The notes: generated by a model from the sequence alone, not told the origin. Counted from the stretch's first letter, positions 44,926 to 54,566 are shown. The stretch is 57,173 nt of DNA from Rhizobium ruizarguesonis (GCF_012349115.1 NZ_PQIG01000101.1:1-57173); one strand, 5' to 3'. Made by a program: numbers and translations.

Positions 44926-47493
44926 TTACCCGCTCCTGCGAAGCTGCACCCGGGCAAGAATATCCGTCACGCCTTCCATCGTATAAGGCTTCTGCAGCAC
45001 GGGTGCGTCCGAGTGGCTGTTTGCCTGGGCGATGCCCTCCCCATAGCCCGTGGCAAAAACGAAGGGCACGCCATCAGCTGCCAGCCTGTCGGCAATCCCG
45101 AAACTCGTCTCATCGCCAAGATTGACATCGAGAAGCGCCAGGTCGAAGGACTGGCCGGCCAGAATTTCCATCGCCTCAGTGACACTTGGTGCCGTTGCGA
45201 CATCGGCGCCCAGGCGGCGCAGGATGTCCTCCCCATCCATGGCGATGATCAGATTGTTTTCCACCAGCAGCACGTTCAGGCCGGAGAGCGGTTGATCGTC
45301 GGGAATCGTCTTGCGTCCGGTCGCTCCGACCGAAGCCGGATTCGACCGTTCGCTCGTCGGGCCGACGACATGTCGTGCCGGAATGCAGAAATCCGCTTCG
45401 AGCCCGTCCTTGACGTAGCGGACCTCCGCCCTGCCGCCGAGGTCATAGGGGATCGAGCGGCGGATGATCGTCGAACCGAAGCCATGGCGTGTGGGTTCGA
45501 CAACGGGCGGACCATCCTTTTCGCGCCAGCCAATGCGCAGATTGCCCTCGTCGTCGCGGTGCCAGCCGAGTTGGACCGTGCCGCTGCCGGTGCCGGAAAG
45601 GCTGCCATATTTGGCGCTGTTGGTCATCAGTTCATGGAAGACAAGGGCGGCGGTGGAAAAGGCCTGCGGTTCCAGCAGCACATCCTCGCCGCCCATCTGG
45701 ATGCGTTGCGCATTTTTCCCGAGATAGGCGGCGGTCTCTGCCAGCAGCAACTGCCGGAGCGAAGCGGGCGCCCAGTGATCGCGGGTGATCTGGTCATGGG
45801 CGCGGGCGAGCGACTGGATGCGGCCCTCGAGCTGGCGGATGTAGTCGCCAAGGCCGACCGACGTTGCCTGCGACTGCCGGATGATACCGGTGATGAGGCT
45901 CAATATATTGCGGACGCGGTGGTTCAGCTCGGCAATCAGCAGTTCCTGGCGCTCGTTTGCCGTCTGGCGCGCCATACTGACCTCGTCGGTGAGGCGCAAC
46001 ACCACCTCGATCAATGTGACGCGGATCGTTTCGGCGACACGGCGCTCGGCCTCCGTGAAGGCGAGGGAGCGGCCACGCACCAGTTCCGACCAGGCTTCGA
46101 AACTCTTGCGCGGCGTCAGCCTCGGGCCATTCGGCCCGTATTCCACCGGCTTGTGCGGGTCGCCGCCCCAGCGGACGGTGCGCACCAATTCCTGACGGAA
46201 AAGCACGACATAATCGCGCGGCGAACGCGAGATCGGGATGGCGAGCATGCCTGCCACCGCATCGTCGACCTCAAGATCCGGATAGGCTTCCGTGAGCCTG
46301 TCCACGGCATAAATGCGGCCGGTGGCGCTGCGGTTGAGGTGGCGGACGAGGGCTGCGAAGCCTCTCTCGTCCAGGCCGATTCCGGCAAGGGCCAGGCGAC
46401 CGTTGATCCAGACGCCGATCCCGTCGGCAGGAATGGCATCGGCGAGCGCTTCGATCAGCCAGGCAGGATCGTCGAGCAGGCTCGCATTGTCTGCGACGGA
46501 GGTGAGAAGCCGGTCGGCAATGCGGCGCGCCTTGGTCTCGTAGTCGAGAGCCAGCCGCCGTTCGCGGCTTTCAAGGCGCGAAGCAAACATCTGACCGAAG
46601 AGTTCGGCGGTGGAGCGGCTTTGGGCCGAAGGCAGACGCGGGCCGTAGTGATGGCAGGCAAACAGGCCCCAGAGCTTACCGTCCACGACGATCGATATGG
46701 AAAGCGAAGCGCCAACGCCCATGTTTTTCAGATATTCGATATGGATCGGCGAGACCGAACGCAATACCGACATGGAGAGGTCGAGCGGCTGACCGTGCTC
46801 GTCGCGCTGCGGCAGGATCGGGACCGCGACGGCGTCGACATCGGCAATGATGCGGAACAGGTTGCGCAGATAAAGCGCGCGCGCCTGTACCGGAATGTCG
46901 GAAGCCGGATAGTGCAGCCCGAGGAATGATCCGATGCCGGCCCGGGCGGCTTCCGCCACCACTTCGCCGGAACCGCTTTCGTCGAAACGATAGACCATGA
47001 CTCGATCGAAACCGGTGAGCGCCCGCGCCTGTCTTGCACCCTCACGGAAGAAAGCTTCCAGTGTTTCGGTGTGGTCGAGGCGGGACATCATGCTGCGCAT
47101 GGAGAGCGACGCGGCGTCGTGCCTGTCTTCCTGGCAGCGCTCGCCTTCGATGATGACCTGACCTCCGTTCAGGTGCACGGCAAGGTCGAACCTGTTTTGA
47201 TCGGACGTCAGAGCAATGCCGAAAATGCGCTCGACGACGTCCGAACCGCGCAACGTGGTAAGCTTGTTGCGGATTGTGTGGAGTGCTTCGGGTGTAATCA
47301 GAGAGAGAACAGGACGGCCGATCGCGTTGGCCTCTGTCACTCCGATAAACTCCGCCAGATTTGCGGAGGCGCGCATGACAATCCAGTCTGAGGATACCGC
47401 CAATAGAAAGCCGAAGGGCTGGACCGAGCCGAGCTGGTGGATCGGCTCACGGTCGCAATTGGTGAGATCGACCGGTTCGTGCGTGCCGTTCAT
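44926..47493 (-). CDS. bphP: Bacteriophytochrome HWE histidine kinase with receiver
   Basis: An 855-residue biliverdin photoreceptor. The chromophore-binding Cys is C13 in DLTNCDREPIHQLGSVQPFG. PAS covers about 10-125, GAF 140-310 with the PASDIP motif at 196-201, and PHY 325-505 with the tongue motif PRKSF at 461-465. The output is an HWE/HisKA_2 kinase with H525 in ELNHRVRN, FHELMTNSAKYG and the WRE of the HWE name at about 656, followed by a receiver (about 740-850, D789). The single-chain kinase-receiver layout suggests intramolecular phosphorelay or a sink. It overlaps the heme oxygenase gene stop by four bases, so pigment and apoprotein are made together. Confidence 0.95.
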   Translation of the reverse strand: MNGTHEPVDLTNCDREPIHQLGSVQPFGFLLAVSSDWIVMRASANLAEFIGVTEANAIGRPVLSLITPEALHTIRNKLTTLRGSDVVERIFGIALTSDQNRFDLAVHLNGGQVIIEGERCQEDRHDAASLSMRSMMSRLDHTETLEAFFREGARQARALTGFDRVMVYRFDESGSGEVVAEAARAGIGSFLGLHYPASDIPVQARALYLRNLFRIIADVDAVAVPILPQRDEHGQPLDLSMSVLRSVSPIHIEYLKNMGVGASLSISIVVDGKLWGLFACHHYGPRLPSAQSRSTAELFGQMFASRLESRERRLALDYETKARRIADRLLTSVADNASLLDDPAWLIEALADAIPADGIGVWINGRLALAGIGLDERGFAALVRHLNRSATGRIYAVDRLTEAYPDLEVDDAVAGMLAIPISRSPRDYVVLFRQELVRTVRWGGDPHKPVEYGPNGPRLTPRKSFEAWSELVRGRSLAFTEAERRVAETIRVTLIEVVLRLTDEVSMARQTANERQELLIAELNHRVRNILSLITGIIRQSQATSVGLGDYIRQLEGRIQSLARAHDQITRDHWAPASLRQLLLAETAAYLGKNAQRIQMGGEDVLLEPQAFSTAALVFHELMTNSAKYGSLSGTGSGTVQLGWHRDDEGNLRIGWREKDGPPVVEPTRHGFGSTIIRRSIPYDLGGRAEVRYVKDGLEADFCIPARHVVGPTSERSNPASVGATGRKTIPDDQPLSGLNVLLVENNLIIAMDGEDILRRLGADVATAPSVTEAMEILAGQSFDLALLDVNLGDETSFGIADRLAADGVPFVFATGYGEGIAQANSHSDAPVLQKPYTMEGVTDILARVQLRRSG

Positions 47494-48026
47494 GGGACGG
47501 CTTCCAATTCGGCTTGCCCGGCTTTGAGGAAGAGCTTGAAGACATCGCGGGCTGCGGCGACAGCCGCATTGGGATCCTCCACTTTGCTCGCGTCAAGACG
47601 ATCCTTAAAAAGCCGCATGGCGCCCTTCGGGCCTTGGGGGCTCAGGTAGCTGTTGGGCAAGTAGTCGGGCACGACCTTGGCGAGCAGCGCGCCGCCGAGC
47701 TTGGAGCCTTCAAGAACATAGGCGGCACCCCAGACCGCTGCTTCGCTGCGCAATGCCGGTTGCGGAAGCAATACCGGCAATCGATCATCGAGTTCCCTTA
47801 TGTCGGCAGCCAATAGATGCGCGCGCCTTCGCTCCGGCCAGTCCGGCAGCAGACGGCCGATTCCTCCATTCTCAAGCGCATGTTCGATAGCCGGTACGAC
47901 CCGCGCATGCGCGCGCAAGAAAGCCTTATAATCGTGGGTGCGTGAGAGGTTGAAACTGCCGAAGAGGGTGTCCACCGCGGCGTGGCAATCTGCAGTTTGT
48001 ACGCGGAGGGCGCTGCGAAGTGACAT
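47490..48026 (-). CDS. bphO: Biliverdin-producing heme oxygenase BphO
   Basis: A 178-residue heme oxygenase of the short bacterial type. The proximal His is expected at H15 (TADCHAAVDTLFGSF), and the distal helix glycines appear in YVLEGSKLGGALLAK. It opens heme to biliverdin, iron and CO, giving the chromophore for the phytochrome encoded next. The frame runs up to 48131 but the ATG at 48026 gives the usual N-terminus. Its stop overlaps the bphP start (ATGA). Confidence 0.9.
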   Translation of the reverse strand: MSLRSALRVQTADCHAAVDTLFGSFNLSRTHDYKAFLRAHARVVPAIEHALENGGIGRLLPDWPERRRAHLLAADIRELDDRLPVLLPQPALRSEAAVWGAAYVLEGSKLGGALLAKVVPDYLPNSYLSPQGPKGAMRLFKDRLDASKVEDPNAAVAAARDVFKLFLKAGQAELEAVP

Positions 48027-48167
48027 GCTGACGTTTTTCCGAGTGATATGGCGACCGCCCACAACGGACGGTGACTTGGCGGATATACTGCGGTATCGCG
48101 TTATTTCCAGAGAAACGCCTAGGAATAACATGGGTTTCTCGTCGCTCGCAGATGCGCGGCGAGCGCG

Positions 48168-49067
48168 TCAGCCCATCATTGCCGGCAGTCCGGCGGCGAG
48201 CGTATCGATCGCGAGCCGCACCTTCGGCAGCATGACCGGGGAGCGCAGCCAAACGGCATGGGCATCGAAGACATTGGCCGGTTCGTGCTTCAATACCTGA
48301 ATGAGCCGGCCTGCCAGCACCTCCTCACGGACCAGCCAGCAGGGCAGCCAGGCAAGACCGCGTCCGGCGACGGCCGCATCGGAAATCGAAGCGAGGTCGT
48401 CGAGCCGCAGTCGCGCCTTTGGCACCAGCCGCCGCCCGGGATCGGCCGCAGTCGGAAATATCCAACCCTTGTCGTCATCGCCCCGCCTGTAGACGATGCC
48501 TTCATGCCGCGGAATATCGAACACCGTTTGCGGCGCGCCATGTTTTTCCAGATAGGCGGGCGATGCGCAGACGGTCATGCGCTGGCGGGCGATCGCCCGG
48601 GCCATCAGATCCGGATTGTCCTTCAACGGCCCGTTGCGAATGACAAGATCGAAGCCGTCTTCGAGCAGGTCGACGATACGGTCGTTGAAGGAAAGGTCGA
48701 GTTCGAGGTTCGGATGTTCATCGAGCAGGCGTGCGAGGGTCGGCGCGATGCAGTGGCGGCCGAAAAGCACGGGCATCGAGATGCGCAGCCGGCCGCGCAC
48801 GTCACGCCGGCCGGATTCCAGCATGGCTTCCCCGAGGCGGATTTCCTCGACCGCCCGCAGGCAGCGCTCGTAGAAGAAGCGGCCTTCCTCGGTAAGGCTC
48901 TGCATGCGTGTCGTGCGGTTGAAGAGGCGCACGCCGAGACGCTGCTCCAGACGTGCGATCGTCTTGCCGACCGCCGAACGCGTGAGATGGAGCCGCTCGG
49001 CGGCAGCCGAAAAGCCACCTGCCTCGACGGCTTCGACAAAGATCGAGATACCCTTCAGCCGTTCCAT
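48168..49067 (-). CDS. LysR-family transcriptional regulator
   Basis: A 299-residue LysR regulator. The winged helix covers residues 1-60 (ISIFVEAVEAGGFSAAAERL, then SAVGKTIARLEQRLGVRLFNR), and the substrate-binding fold follows from about 90 (RGRLRISMPVLFGR). AGAGGAAACA precedes the ATG at 49067; an ATG at 49088 is less well placed. It is divergent from an oxidoreductase gene across about 100 bases and probably controls it. Confidence 0.9.
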   Translation of the reverse strand: MERLKGISIFVEAVEAGGFSAAAERLHLTRSAVGKTIARLEQRLGVRLFNRTTRMQSLTEEGRFFYERCLRAVEEIRLGEAMLESGRRDVRGRLRISMPVLFGRHCIAPTLARLLDEHPNLELDLSFNDRIVDLLEDGFDLVIRNGPLKDNPDLMARAIARQRMTVCASPAYLEKHGAPQTVFDIPRHEGIVYRRGDDDKGWIFPTAADPGRRLVPKARLRLDDLASISDAAVAGRGLAWLPCWLVREEVLAGRLIQVLKHEPANVFDAHAVWLRSPVMLPKVRLAIDTLAAGLPAMMG

Positions 49068-49168
49068 TTGTTTCCTCTTTGGAACCATTCTGGAGAATTA
49101 ATATCGCAACTGGTGCGAAATATTCAACGATATCCTTGTCCTCCCTGCAATGAACAAGGAGCAAGACA

Positions 49169-50191
49169 ATGCAGACGACACGGCAATGGCAGATCGACGC
49201 GGTTGGACCGGAGCGCCAGCTGACGATCGGCGAGCGGAGGCTCGAACCGGTTTCGGGAAACAGGGTTCTGGTCCGGACGGAAGCCGTCTCGCTCAATTTC
49301 CGCGACCGACTGGTGCTGGAGAGCGGCATGGGGTTGCCGCTACAATTTCCCTTCGTGCCTGCTTCCGATATGGCGGGGTTCGTCGAGGCAGTCGGACCCG
49401 AGGTCAGCCGTTTCAAGCCGGGCGATCGTGTCATCTCGACCTTTTCGCCCGACTGGATCGACGGACGCGGCTTGGGCGATGCGCGCACGCCACCTTACAA
49501 GACGCGCGGGGGCTTTTATCCCGGCGTCCTCTCGCAATACACCGTGCTTTCCGAAGAATGGTATTCGCGTGCACCTGACACGCTCGACGCGGCGCAGGCG
49601 AGCACCTTACCCTGCGCCGGGCTGACTGCCTGGTTCGCCCTGATCGAACGCGGCGGTCTGAAGGCCGGCGACAAGGTGCTGGTGCAAGGCACGGGCGGTG
49701 TGGCGCTCTTCGGTCTGCAGATCGCCAAGGCGCATGGTGCGGAGGTGTTCATCACATCAGGCAGCGCCGAGAAGCTCGAGCGCGCCGTTGCCCTCGGCGC
49801 CGATCACGCGATCAACCGCCATGAGGGCGACTGGGTTGAGCAACTCTATCAGTTGACCGGCGGCTATGGCGCCGATCACGTGCTCGAGATCGTCGGCGGC
49901 CCGCATCTCGGCCAGGCGCTGAAGGCGGTGGCGATCAATGGCCGCATTTCCGTCATCGGCGTGTTCGAGGGGTTCGAGGTTTCCGGCCCGGCCGGCCCGT
50001 TGCTGCTCAAGGCGCCTGTAGTGCAGGGCATTTCCGTGGGCCATCGCCGTGCGCTGGAAGATCTGGTGCGGGCAATCGACCAGACCGGGCTGAAGCCTGT
50101 AATCGACAAGCGTTATGCCTTCGACGAATTCCCTGAGGCGCTCGATCATCTCTATCGCGGGCCCTTCGGCAAGGTGGTCGTCGAGTTCTGA
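49169..50191 (+). CDS. MDR-family NAD(P)-dependent alcohol dehydrogenase / quinone oxidoreductase
   Basis: A 340-residue medium-chain dehydrogenase. The cofactor site is GTGGVALFGLQIAKAHGAEV. The catalytic segment SLNFRDRLVLESG lacks the zinc-binding Cys of true alcohol dehydrogenases, so a quinone-oxidoreductase-type activity is more likely. ACAAGGAGCAAGACA precedes the ATG. It is divergent from the LysR gene, which is the likely regulator. The substrate is unknown. Confidence 0.87.
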   Translation: MQTTRQWQIDAVGPERQLTIGERRLEPVSGNRVLVRTEAVSLNFRDRLVLESGMGLPLQFPFVPASDMAGFVEAVGPEVSRFKPGDRVISTFSPDWIDGRGLGDARTPPYKTRGGFYPGVLSQYTVLSEEWYSRAPDTLDAAQASTLPCAGLTAWFALIERGGLKAGDKVLVQGTGGVALFGLQIAKAHGAEVFITSGSAEKLERAVALGADHAINRHEGDWVEQLYQLTGGYGADHVLEIVGGPHLGQALKAVAINGRISVIGVFEGFEVSGPAGPLLLKAPVVQGISVGHRRALEDLVRAIDQTGLKPVIDKRYAFDEFPEALDHLYRGPFGKVVVEF

Positions 50192-50204
50192 CGGTCGCGA
50201 TTTT

Positions 50205-50242
50205 CCCTTCTCCCCGCTGCAGTAATTGTAGGGGGAGAAGGG
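50205..50242. terminator. Bidirectional hairpin between convergent genes
   Basis: CCCTTCTCCCC (50205-50215) and GGGGAGAAGGG (50232-50242) form a perfect 11-pair stem. It lies between the oxidoreductase and rhodanese stops. On the minus strand it is followed by GAAAATCGC and on the plus strand by AGGCC, so termination is possible but not textbook. Its stem is the same CTTCTCCCC/GGGGAGAAG module seen between urtD and urtE. Confidence 0.55.
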
Positions 50243-50248
50243 AGGCCA

Positions 50249-50662
50249 TCAGGCGGCGGCAGCGGGGATGCCCTGTTCGAAGGCGAAGCCTTCATCGGCC
50301 CAGCCGGTCATGCCGCCGATCATCAGCTTGGCCTGGAGGCCGAAGTTGGCAAGGCGGAAGGCGGCCTTGTCGGCGCCGTTGCAGTGCGGGCCAGCGCAAT
50401 AGACGACGAAGAGTGTATCGCTTGCCCATGTCGACATGCGATGCGCCGTCATCTTGCCGTGCGGCAGGTTGATCGCTCCGGGAATGTGGGACTCTGCGAA
50501 GAGCTGCGGCGAGCGCACGTCGAGGAGAACGAAATCGACTTTCCCGGCCGCAAAGGCGGCATGCACGTCCGAGCAATCGGTTTCGAAAGCGAGCTTGGCG
50601 GCAAAGTGAGCGACAGCGGCATCCGGAGCTGCAGCAGCTATTTGGGAAACGGGGCTTGGCAT
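50249..50662 (-). CDS. Rhodanese-domain protein
   Basis: A 137-residue single rhodanese domain. LLDVRSPQLFAESHIPGAIN and the loop VVYCAGPHCNGADKAA are typical; the active Cys is the one in YCAGPHC, with a second Cys six residues on. It would transfer sulfane sulfur. It is divergent from an FtrA-type AraC regulator; rhodanese genes are commonly paired with such regulators. Confidence 0.88.
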   Translation of the reverse strand: MPSPVSQIAAAAPDAAVAHFAAKLAFETDCSDVHAAFAAGKVDFVLLDVRSPQLFAESHIPGAINLPHGKMTAHRMSTWASDTLFVVYCAGPHCNGADKAAFRLANFGLQAKLMIGGMTGWADEGFAFEQGIPAAAA

Positions 50663-50730
50663 CGGTTTTTCCTCTTTCTGAAGTTGCCGCCTGGTATCGC
50701 CGATGCTAGAGCTTTGCGATATTGGCCATC

Positions 50731-51732
50731 ATGACCGACAGCGTAAAGATCATGCCAAACTCATTGCCACAGCAGACCAAAGGACCGCTGGTCGCCGCAC
50801 TTGCCTATGACGGGCTCTGCACCTTCGAATTCGGCATCGCCTATGAGGTCTTCGGCCTGCCGCGCCCGGAAATGGGCGAAGGCTGGTATCGCTTCTCGGT
50901 CTGCGGCATCGAACCGGGTCCGCTTCGCGCTGCGGGAGGGCTGACGGTCGCAGTCGACAAGGGACTGGAAGTGCTTGACGAAGCGGACCTGATCGTCGTG
51001 CCGGGTTGGCGGTCGATCGATGCCGCCGTTCCCGAGCAGCTGGTTTCAGCGCTCAAGGCAGCGCATGAACGCGGCGCACGGATCATGTCGCTTTGCTCAG
51101 GTGTTGCCGTTCTTGCCGGGTCGGGTCTGCTAACGAACCGCAGGGCGACGACGCATTGGCGTTATGTCGCCTCGATCGCCGCGCGTTATCCCGACATTAA
51201 GCTGGATGCCGACGTTCTCTACATGGACGAGGGCAGCCTGCTGACGGCGGCGGGCAGTGCTGCCGGCATCGATCTCTGCCTGCATGTGGTGCGCGGCGAT
51301 TTCGGTTCGGAAGCCGCAAACAGCGTTGCCCGCCGCCTCGTCGTGCCGCCGCACCGCGAAGGTGGACAGGCGCAGTTCATTCACGCGCCGGTTCCCGAGG
51401 AACGCGAGGGCATCCGCTTGGGGCCGCTGATCGAATGGATGCGCGAAAGCCTTTCCGAGGACCAGCCAATCAGCCTGCTTGCGAAAAGAGCCGGCATGAG
51501 CATGCGCACCTTCCAGCGGCGCTTCGAAGCGACGACGGGCCTCAGCGTCGGCGAATGGCTGCTGAAGGAGCGGCTGCGGCATGCCCGCGATCTGCTGGAG
51601 AAGGAACTTGCTGTTTCGCTCGATGACATCGCCGCCGCCAGCGGCTTTGGAACACTGGCGACGATGCGGCATCATTTCCGCAGGCGGCTCGGGACGAGCC
51701 CGCATGCCTATCGGAAGTCATTCGGCGGTTAG
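50731..51732 (+). CDS. ftrA: GlxA/FtrA-type AraC-family regulator
   Basis: A 333-residue regulator. The N-terminal DJ-1/PfpI-like domain covers about residues 18-195, with LCSGVAVLAGSGLL around the nucleophile-position Cys. A C-terminal AraC double helix-turn-helix starts at about 235 (QPISLLAKRAGMSMRTFQRR and DDIAAASGFGTLATMRHHFR). It resembles FtrA. I use the ATG at 50731; a TTG at 50722 adds three residues. It likely controls the divergent rhodanese gene 68 bases away. Confidence 0.85.
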   Translation: MTDSVKIMPNSLPQQTKGPLVAALAYDGLCTFEFGIAYEVFGLPRPEMGEGWYRFSVCGIEPGPLRAAGGLTVAVDKGLEVLDEADLIVVPGWRSIDAAVPEQLVSALKAAHERGARIMSLCSGVAVLAGSGLLTNRRATTHWRYVASIAARYPDIKLDADVLYMDEGSLLTAAGSAAGIDLCLHVVRGDFGSEAANSVARRLVVPPHREGGQAQFIHAPVPEEREGIRLGPLIEWMRESLSEDQPISLLAKRAGMSMRTFQRRFEATTGLSVGEWLLKERLRHARDLLEKELAVSLDDIAAASGFGTLATMRHHFRRRLGTSPHAYRKSFGG

Positions 51733-51807
51733 ACTGGCCTGACGCTTCGAATGTTGGCGGCAGGATACAACGCCGCGGATCGATCTACTCCGCGGCGTTG
51801 CAGATTC

Positions 51808-53121
51808 TTACTCCGCCGCCTGGCGCGCCATCGGGTTGTTCGGGTGCGTGGTCCAGTTGGCGTAGTTCGGGTCGACCACGCGGCCGGTGCGTTTGTCGAG
51901 GGCGCCGGCGGGAAGCTGCTCCATGGTGATGCAGTTCTCGACCGGGCAGACGCTGACGCAGAGATTGCAGCCGACGCATTCCTCATCCATCACCTCGAAA
52001 TGGCGAGCGCCATCGACGAAGTTGGTGATCGCCTGGTGCGAGGTGTCCTCGCAGGCGATGTAGCAGCGGCCGCATTTGATGCAGGCGTCCTGATCGATCT
52101 TCGCCTTGGCGATGTAGTTGAGGTTCAGATACTGCCAGTCGGTAACGTTGGGGACGGCGCGGCCGGTGATGTCGTCGAGGCTGCGGTGGCCTTTTTCGTC
52201 CATCCAGTCGGAGAGGCCCGTGATCATCTCCTGGACGATCTTGAAGCCGTAGGTCATCGCCGCGGTGCAGACCTGGACGTTGCCGGCGCCGAGCACGAGG
52301 AATTCGGCAGCGTCCCGCCAGGTGGTGATGCCGCCGATGCCCGAGATCGGCAGGCCGTAGGTTTCGGGATCGCGGGCGATCTCGGCCACCATGTTGAGCG
52401 CGATCGGCTTTACCGCCGGGCCGCAATAACCGCCATGGCTCCCCTTGCCGCCGACCGTCGGGTTGGGGGCGAAGTTGTCGAGATCGACGGAGACGATCGA
52501 ATTGATCGTGTTGATCAGCGAGACGGCATCGGTGCCGCCGGCCTTGGCGGCGCGGGCGGGGCGGCGGATATCGCTAATGTTGGGCGTCAGCTTGGTGATG
52601 ACAGGCATGCGGGTGTACTGTTTGCACCAGCGCACGACCATTTCGATATATTCGGGCACCTGACCGACGGCGGAACCCATGCCGCGCTCCGACATGCCGT
52701 GCGGACAGCCGAAGTTGAGCTCGATGCCGTCGGCGCCGGTCTCTTCGACCAAGGGCAAGATCGCCTTCCAGGCCTCTTCCTCGCAGGGTACCATGATCGA
52801 GGCGATCAGTGCCCGATCCGGCCAGTTCATCTTCACCTGCTTCATTTCCCGCAGGTTGGTGTGGAGGTCGCGGTCGGTGATGAGCTCGATATTGTTCAAA
52901 CCGAGCAGGCGGCGATCGGCGCCCCAGATCGCGCCATAGCGCGGGCCGTTGACATTGACGACGGGCGGGCCTTCCTCGCCCAGCGTCTTCCAGACCACGC
53001 CGCCCCAGCCCGCCTTGAAGGCGCGCTCGACGTTGTAGGCCTTGTCGGTCGGCGGCGCCGACGCCAGCCAGAACGGGTTCGGGGACTTGATGCCGACGAA
53101 GTTATTGCGGAGATCAGCCAT
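51808..53121 (-). CDS. preA: NAD-dependent dihydropyrimidine dehydrogenase subunit PreA
   Basis: A 437-residue flavoprotein. An FMN-binding dihydroorotate-dehydrogenase-like barrel covers about 1-330, with the active-site Cys in LNFGCPHGMSERGMG. A C-terminal ferredoxin domain has two 4Fe-4S motifs (CIKCGRCYIAC and CVGCNLCVSVCP). With PreT it reversibly reduces uracil and thymine with NADH, step 1 of reductive pyrimidine catabolism. It follows preT by 15 bases and has AGGGGAGAATGAACA upstream. Confidence 0.95.
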   Translation of the reverse strand: MADLRNNFVGIKSPNPFWLASAPPTDKAYNVERAFKAGWGGVVWKTLGEEGPPVVNVNGPRYGAIWGADRRLLGLNNIELITDRDLHTNLREMKQVKMNWPDRALIASIMVPCEEEAWKAILPLVEETGADGIELNFGCPHGMSERGMGSAVGQVPEYIEMVVRWCKQYTRMPVITKLTPNISDIRRPARAAKAGGTDAVSLINTINSIVSVDLDNFAPNPTVGGKGSHGGYCGPAVKPIALNMVAEIARDPETYGLPISGIGGITTWRDAAEFLVLGAGNVQVCTAAMTYGFKIVQEMITGLSDWMDEKGHRSLDDITGRAVPNVTDWQYLNLNYIAKAKIDQDACIKCGRCYIACEDTSHQAITNFVDGARHFEVMDEECVGCNLCVSVCPVENCITMEQLPAGALDKRTGRVVDPNYANWTTHPNNPMARQAAE

Positions 53122-53136
53122 TGTTCATTCTCCCCT

Positions 53137-54498
53137 TCAAGCAACCGCGACAGCCGGAGCGGCTGCGGCATTAAGGGCACGAGTGATGGATTCGGCCGCA
53201 TCGCGGCCATGGGCGACGGCGGAGACGGTGAGGTCATTGCCGCCGAAGACGCAGTCGCCGCCGGCCCAGACGCCGTCGAGCGAGGTGCGGCCTTCCGCAT
53301 CGATGGCGATACGGCCGCTCTCCATGCGCAGCTGACCCAGGCTCGAGGCTTCGAAGGTCTGGCCGATTGCCTTGAAGATCTGGTCGGCGGCAATCACGCC
53401 GGTCTCGCCGGTGCCGACGAGGCGGCCATCGACGATTTTGGTGTATTCCACCTCGATCGCGGCGACCTTGCCGTCCTGCGACAGGATCGATTTCGGCGCC
53501 AGCCAATGGCGGATGATGACGCCCTTGGAGCTTGCCAGATCCTGCTCGTATTCGGAGGCGTTCATGTGCTCCTTGCCGCGACGGTAACAGATCGTCACCT
53601 CCTCGGCGCCGAGCAGCTTCGCCTGCACCGCGGCGTCGATCGCCGTCATGCCGCCGCCGAGAACGACGACGCGGCGGCCGATGGCGATTTCGCCCTTGTC
53701 TTCGGCCTGGCGGAGTGCCGCGATGAAATCGACGGCGTCATCGACGCCTGCAAGGTTCTCGCCTTCGACACGCAACGCGTTGACGCCGGCAAGGCCGATG
53801 CCGAGGAAGACGGCGTCATACTGCGCCTGCAGATCGGCAAGCGAGAGATCCTGGCCGAGACGCTCGCCGTTGCGGACTTCAATGCCGCCGATCGACATGA
53901 TGTAGTCGACTTCCTTCTGGGCGAAATCGTCGACCGTCTTGTAGGTGGCGATGCCGTATTCGTTGAGGCCGCCGGATTTTTCCCTGGCGTCATAGATGAC
54001 GACCGAATGGCCCTTGACGGCCAGGCGATGGGCGGCGGCAAGGCCGGCAGGACCGGCGCCGATGACGGCGATCGTCTTGCCAGTCGGTTCGGCCCTGGCA
54101 TAGAATTGCTTGTCGGCCTGCATGGCGGCATCGGTGGCGTAGCGCTGCAGGCGGCCGATCTCGACGGGCCGCTCTTCAGCCGTGTTGCGCACGCAGGCCT
54201 GCTCGCAGAGTTCTTCGGTGGGACAGACGCGCGCGCACATGCCGCCGAGAATGTTCTGGTCGAAGATCGTCTTTGCCGAACCGATCGGATTGCCGGTCGA
54301 GATCTGGCGGATGAACAGCGGAATGTCGATCGAGGTGGGACAGGCCGTCATGCACGGCGCGTCATAGCAGAAATAACAGCGGTCGGCGGCGACCAGCGCC
54401 TCATGATTGTCGAGGCGCGGATGAAGATCGGAAAAATTAACATCATACTCGGCGGGCGAAAGCCGGCCGGCATGGATCCCGGTTTCCAGTCGTTCCAT
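53137..54498 (-). CDS. preT: NAD-dependent dihydropyrimidine dehydrogenase subunit PreT
   Basis: A 453-residue FAD/Fe-S oxidoreductase of the GltD/PreT family. N-terminal cysteines in CYFCYDAPCMTACPTSIDIP and CARVCPTEELCEQACV bind 4Fe-4S clusters. GAGPAGLAAAHRLA binds FAD and VLGGGMTAIDAA the nicotinamide nucleotide. It feeds electrons from NADH to PreA. GAGGGAACTTCA precedes the ATG at 54498. The promoter region carries RutR-like half sites. Confidence 0.95.
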   Translation of the reverse strand: MERLETGIHAGRLSPAEYDVNFSDLHPRLDNHEALVAADRCYFCYDAPCMTACPTSIDIPLFIRQISTGNPIGSAKTIFDQNILGGMCARVCPTEELCEQACVRNTAEERPVEIGRLQRYATDAAMQADKQFYARAEPTGKTIAVIGAGPAGLAAAHRLAVKGHSVVIYDAREKSGGLNEYGIATYKTVDDFAQKEVDYIMSIGGIEVRNGERLGQDLSLADLQAQYDAVFLGIGLAGVNALRVEGENLAGVDDAVDFIAALRQAEDKGEIAIGRRVVVLGGGMTAIDAAVQAKLLGAEEVTICYRRGKEHMNASEYEQDLASSKGVIIRHWLAPKSILSQDGKVAAIEVEYTKIVDGRLVGTGETGVIAADQIFKAIGQTFEASSLGQLRMESGRIAIDAEGRTSLDGVWAGGDCVFGGNDLTVSAVAHGRDAAESITRALNAAAAPAVAVA

Positions 54499-54537
54499 TG
54501 AAGTTCCCTCATTATTGGTAAACGGCCTGTGAGGGAA

Positions 54538-54566
54538 AGCGTAACTCAGGTTTAAAAATTTATCAA
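54538..54566 (-). promoter_or_regulatory. Candidate preT promoter with RutR-like sites
   Basis: On the minus strand TTGATA (54566-54561) and TACGCT (54543-54538) are 17 bases apart, a fair sigma-70 promoter. TTTTACCGTTTGATAAA (54575-54559) overlaps the -35 box and resembles the RutR site. Downstream, GTTTACCAAT (54523-54514) is identical to ten bases of one side of the rutR/hydantoinase operator. Confidence 0.5.

Noticed and set aside
51751..54501. Plus-strand open frame of 916 residues opposite preA-preT
   Set aside because: Shadow of two genes with unmistakable Fe-S and FAD motifs on the minus strand.
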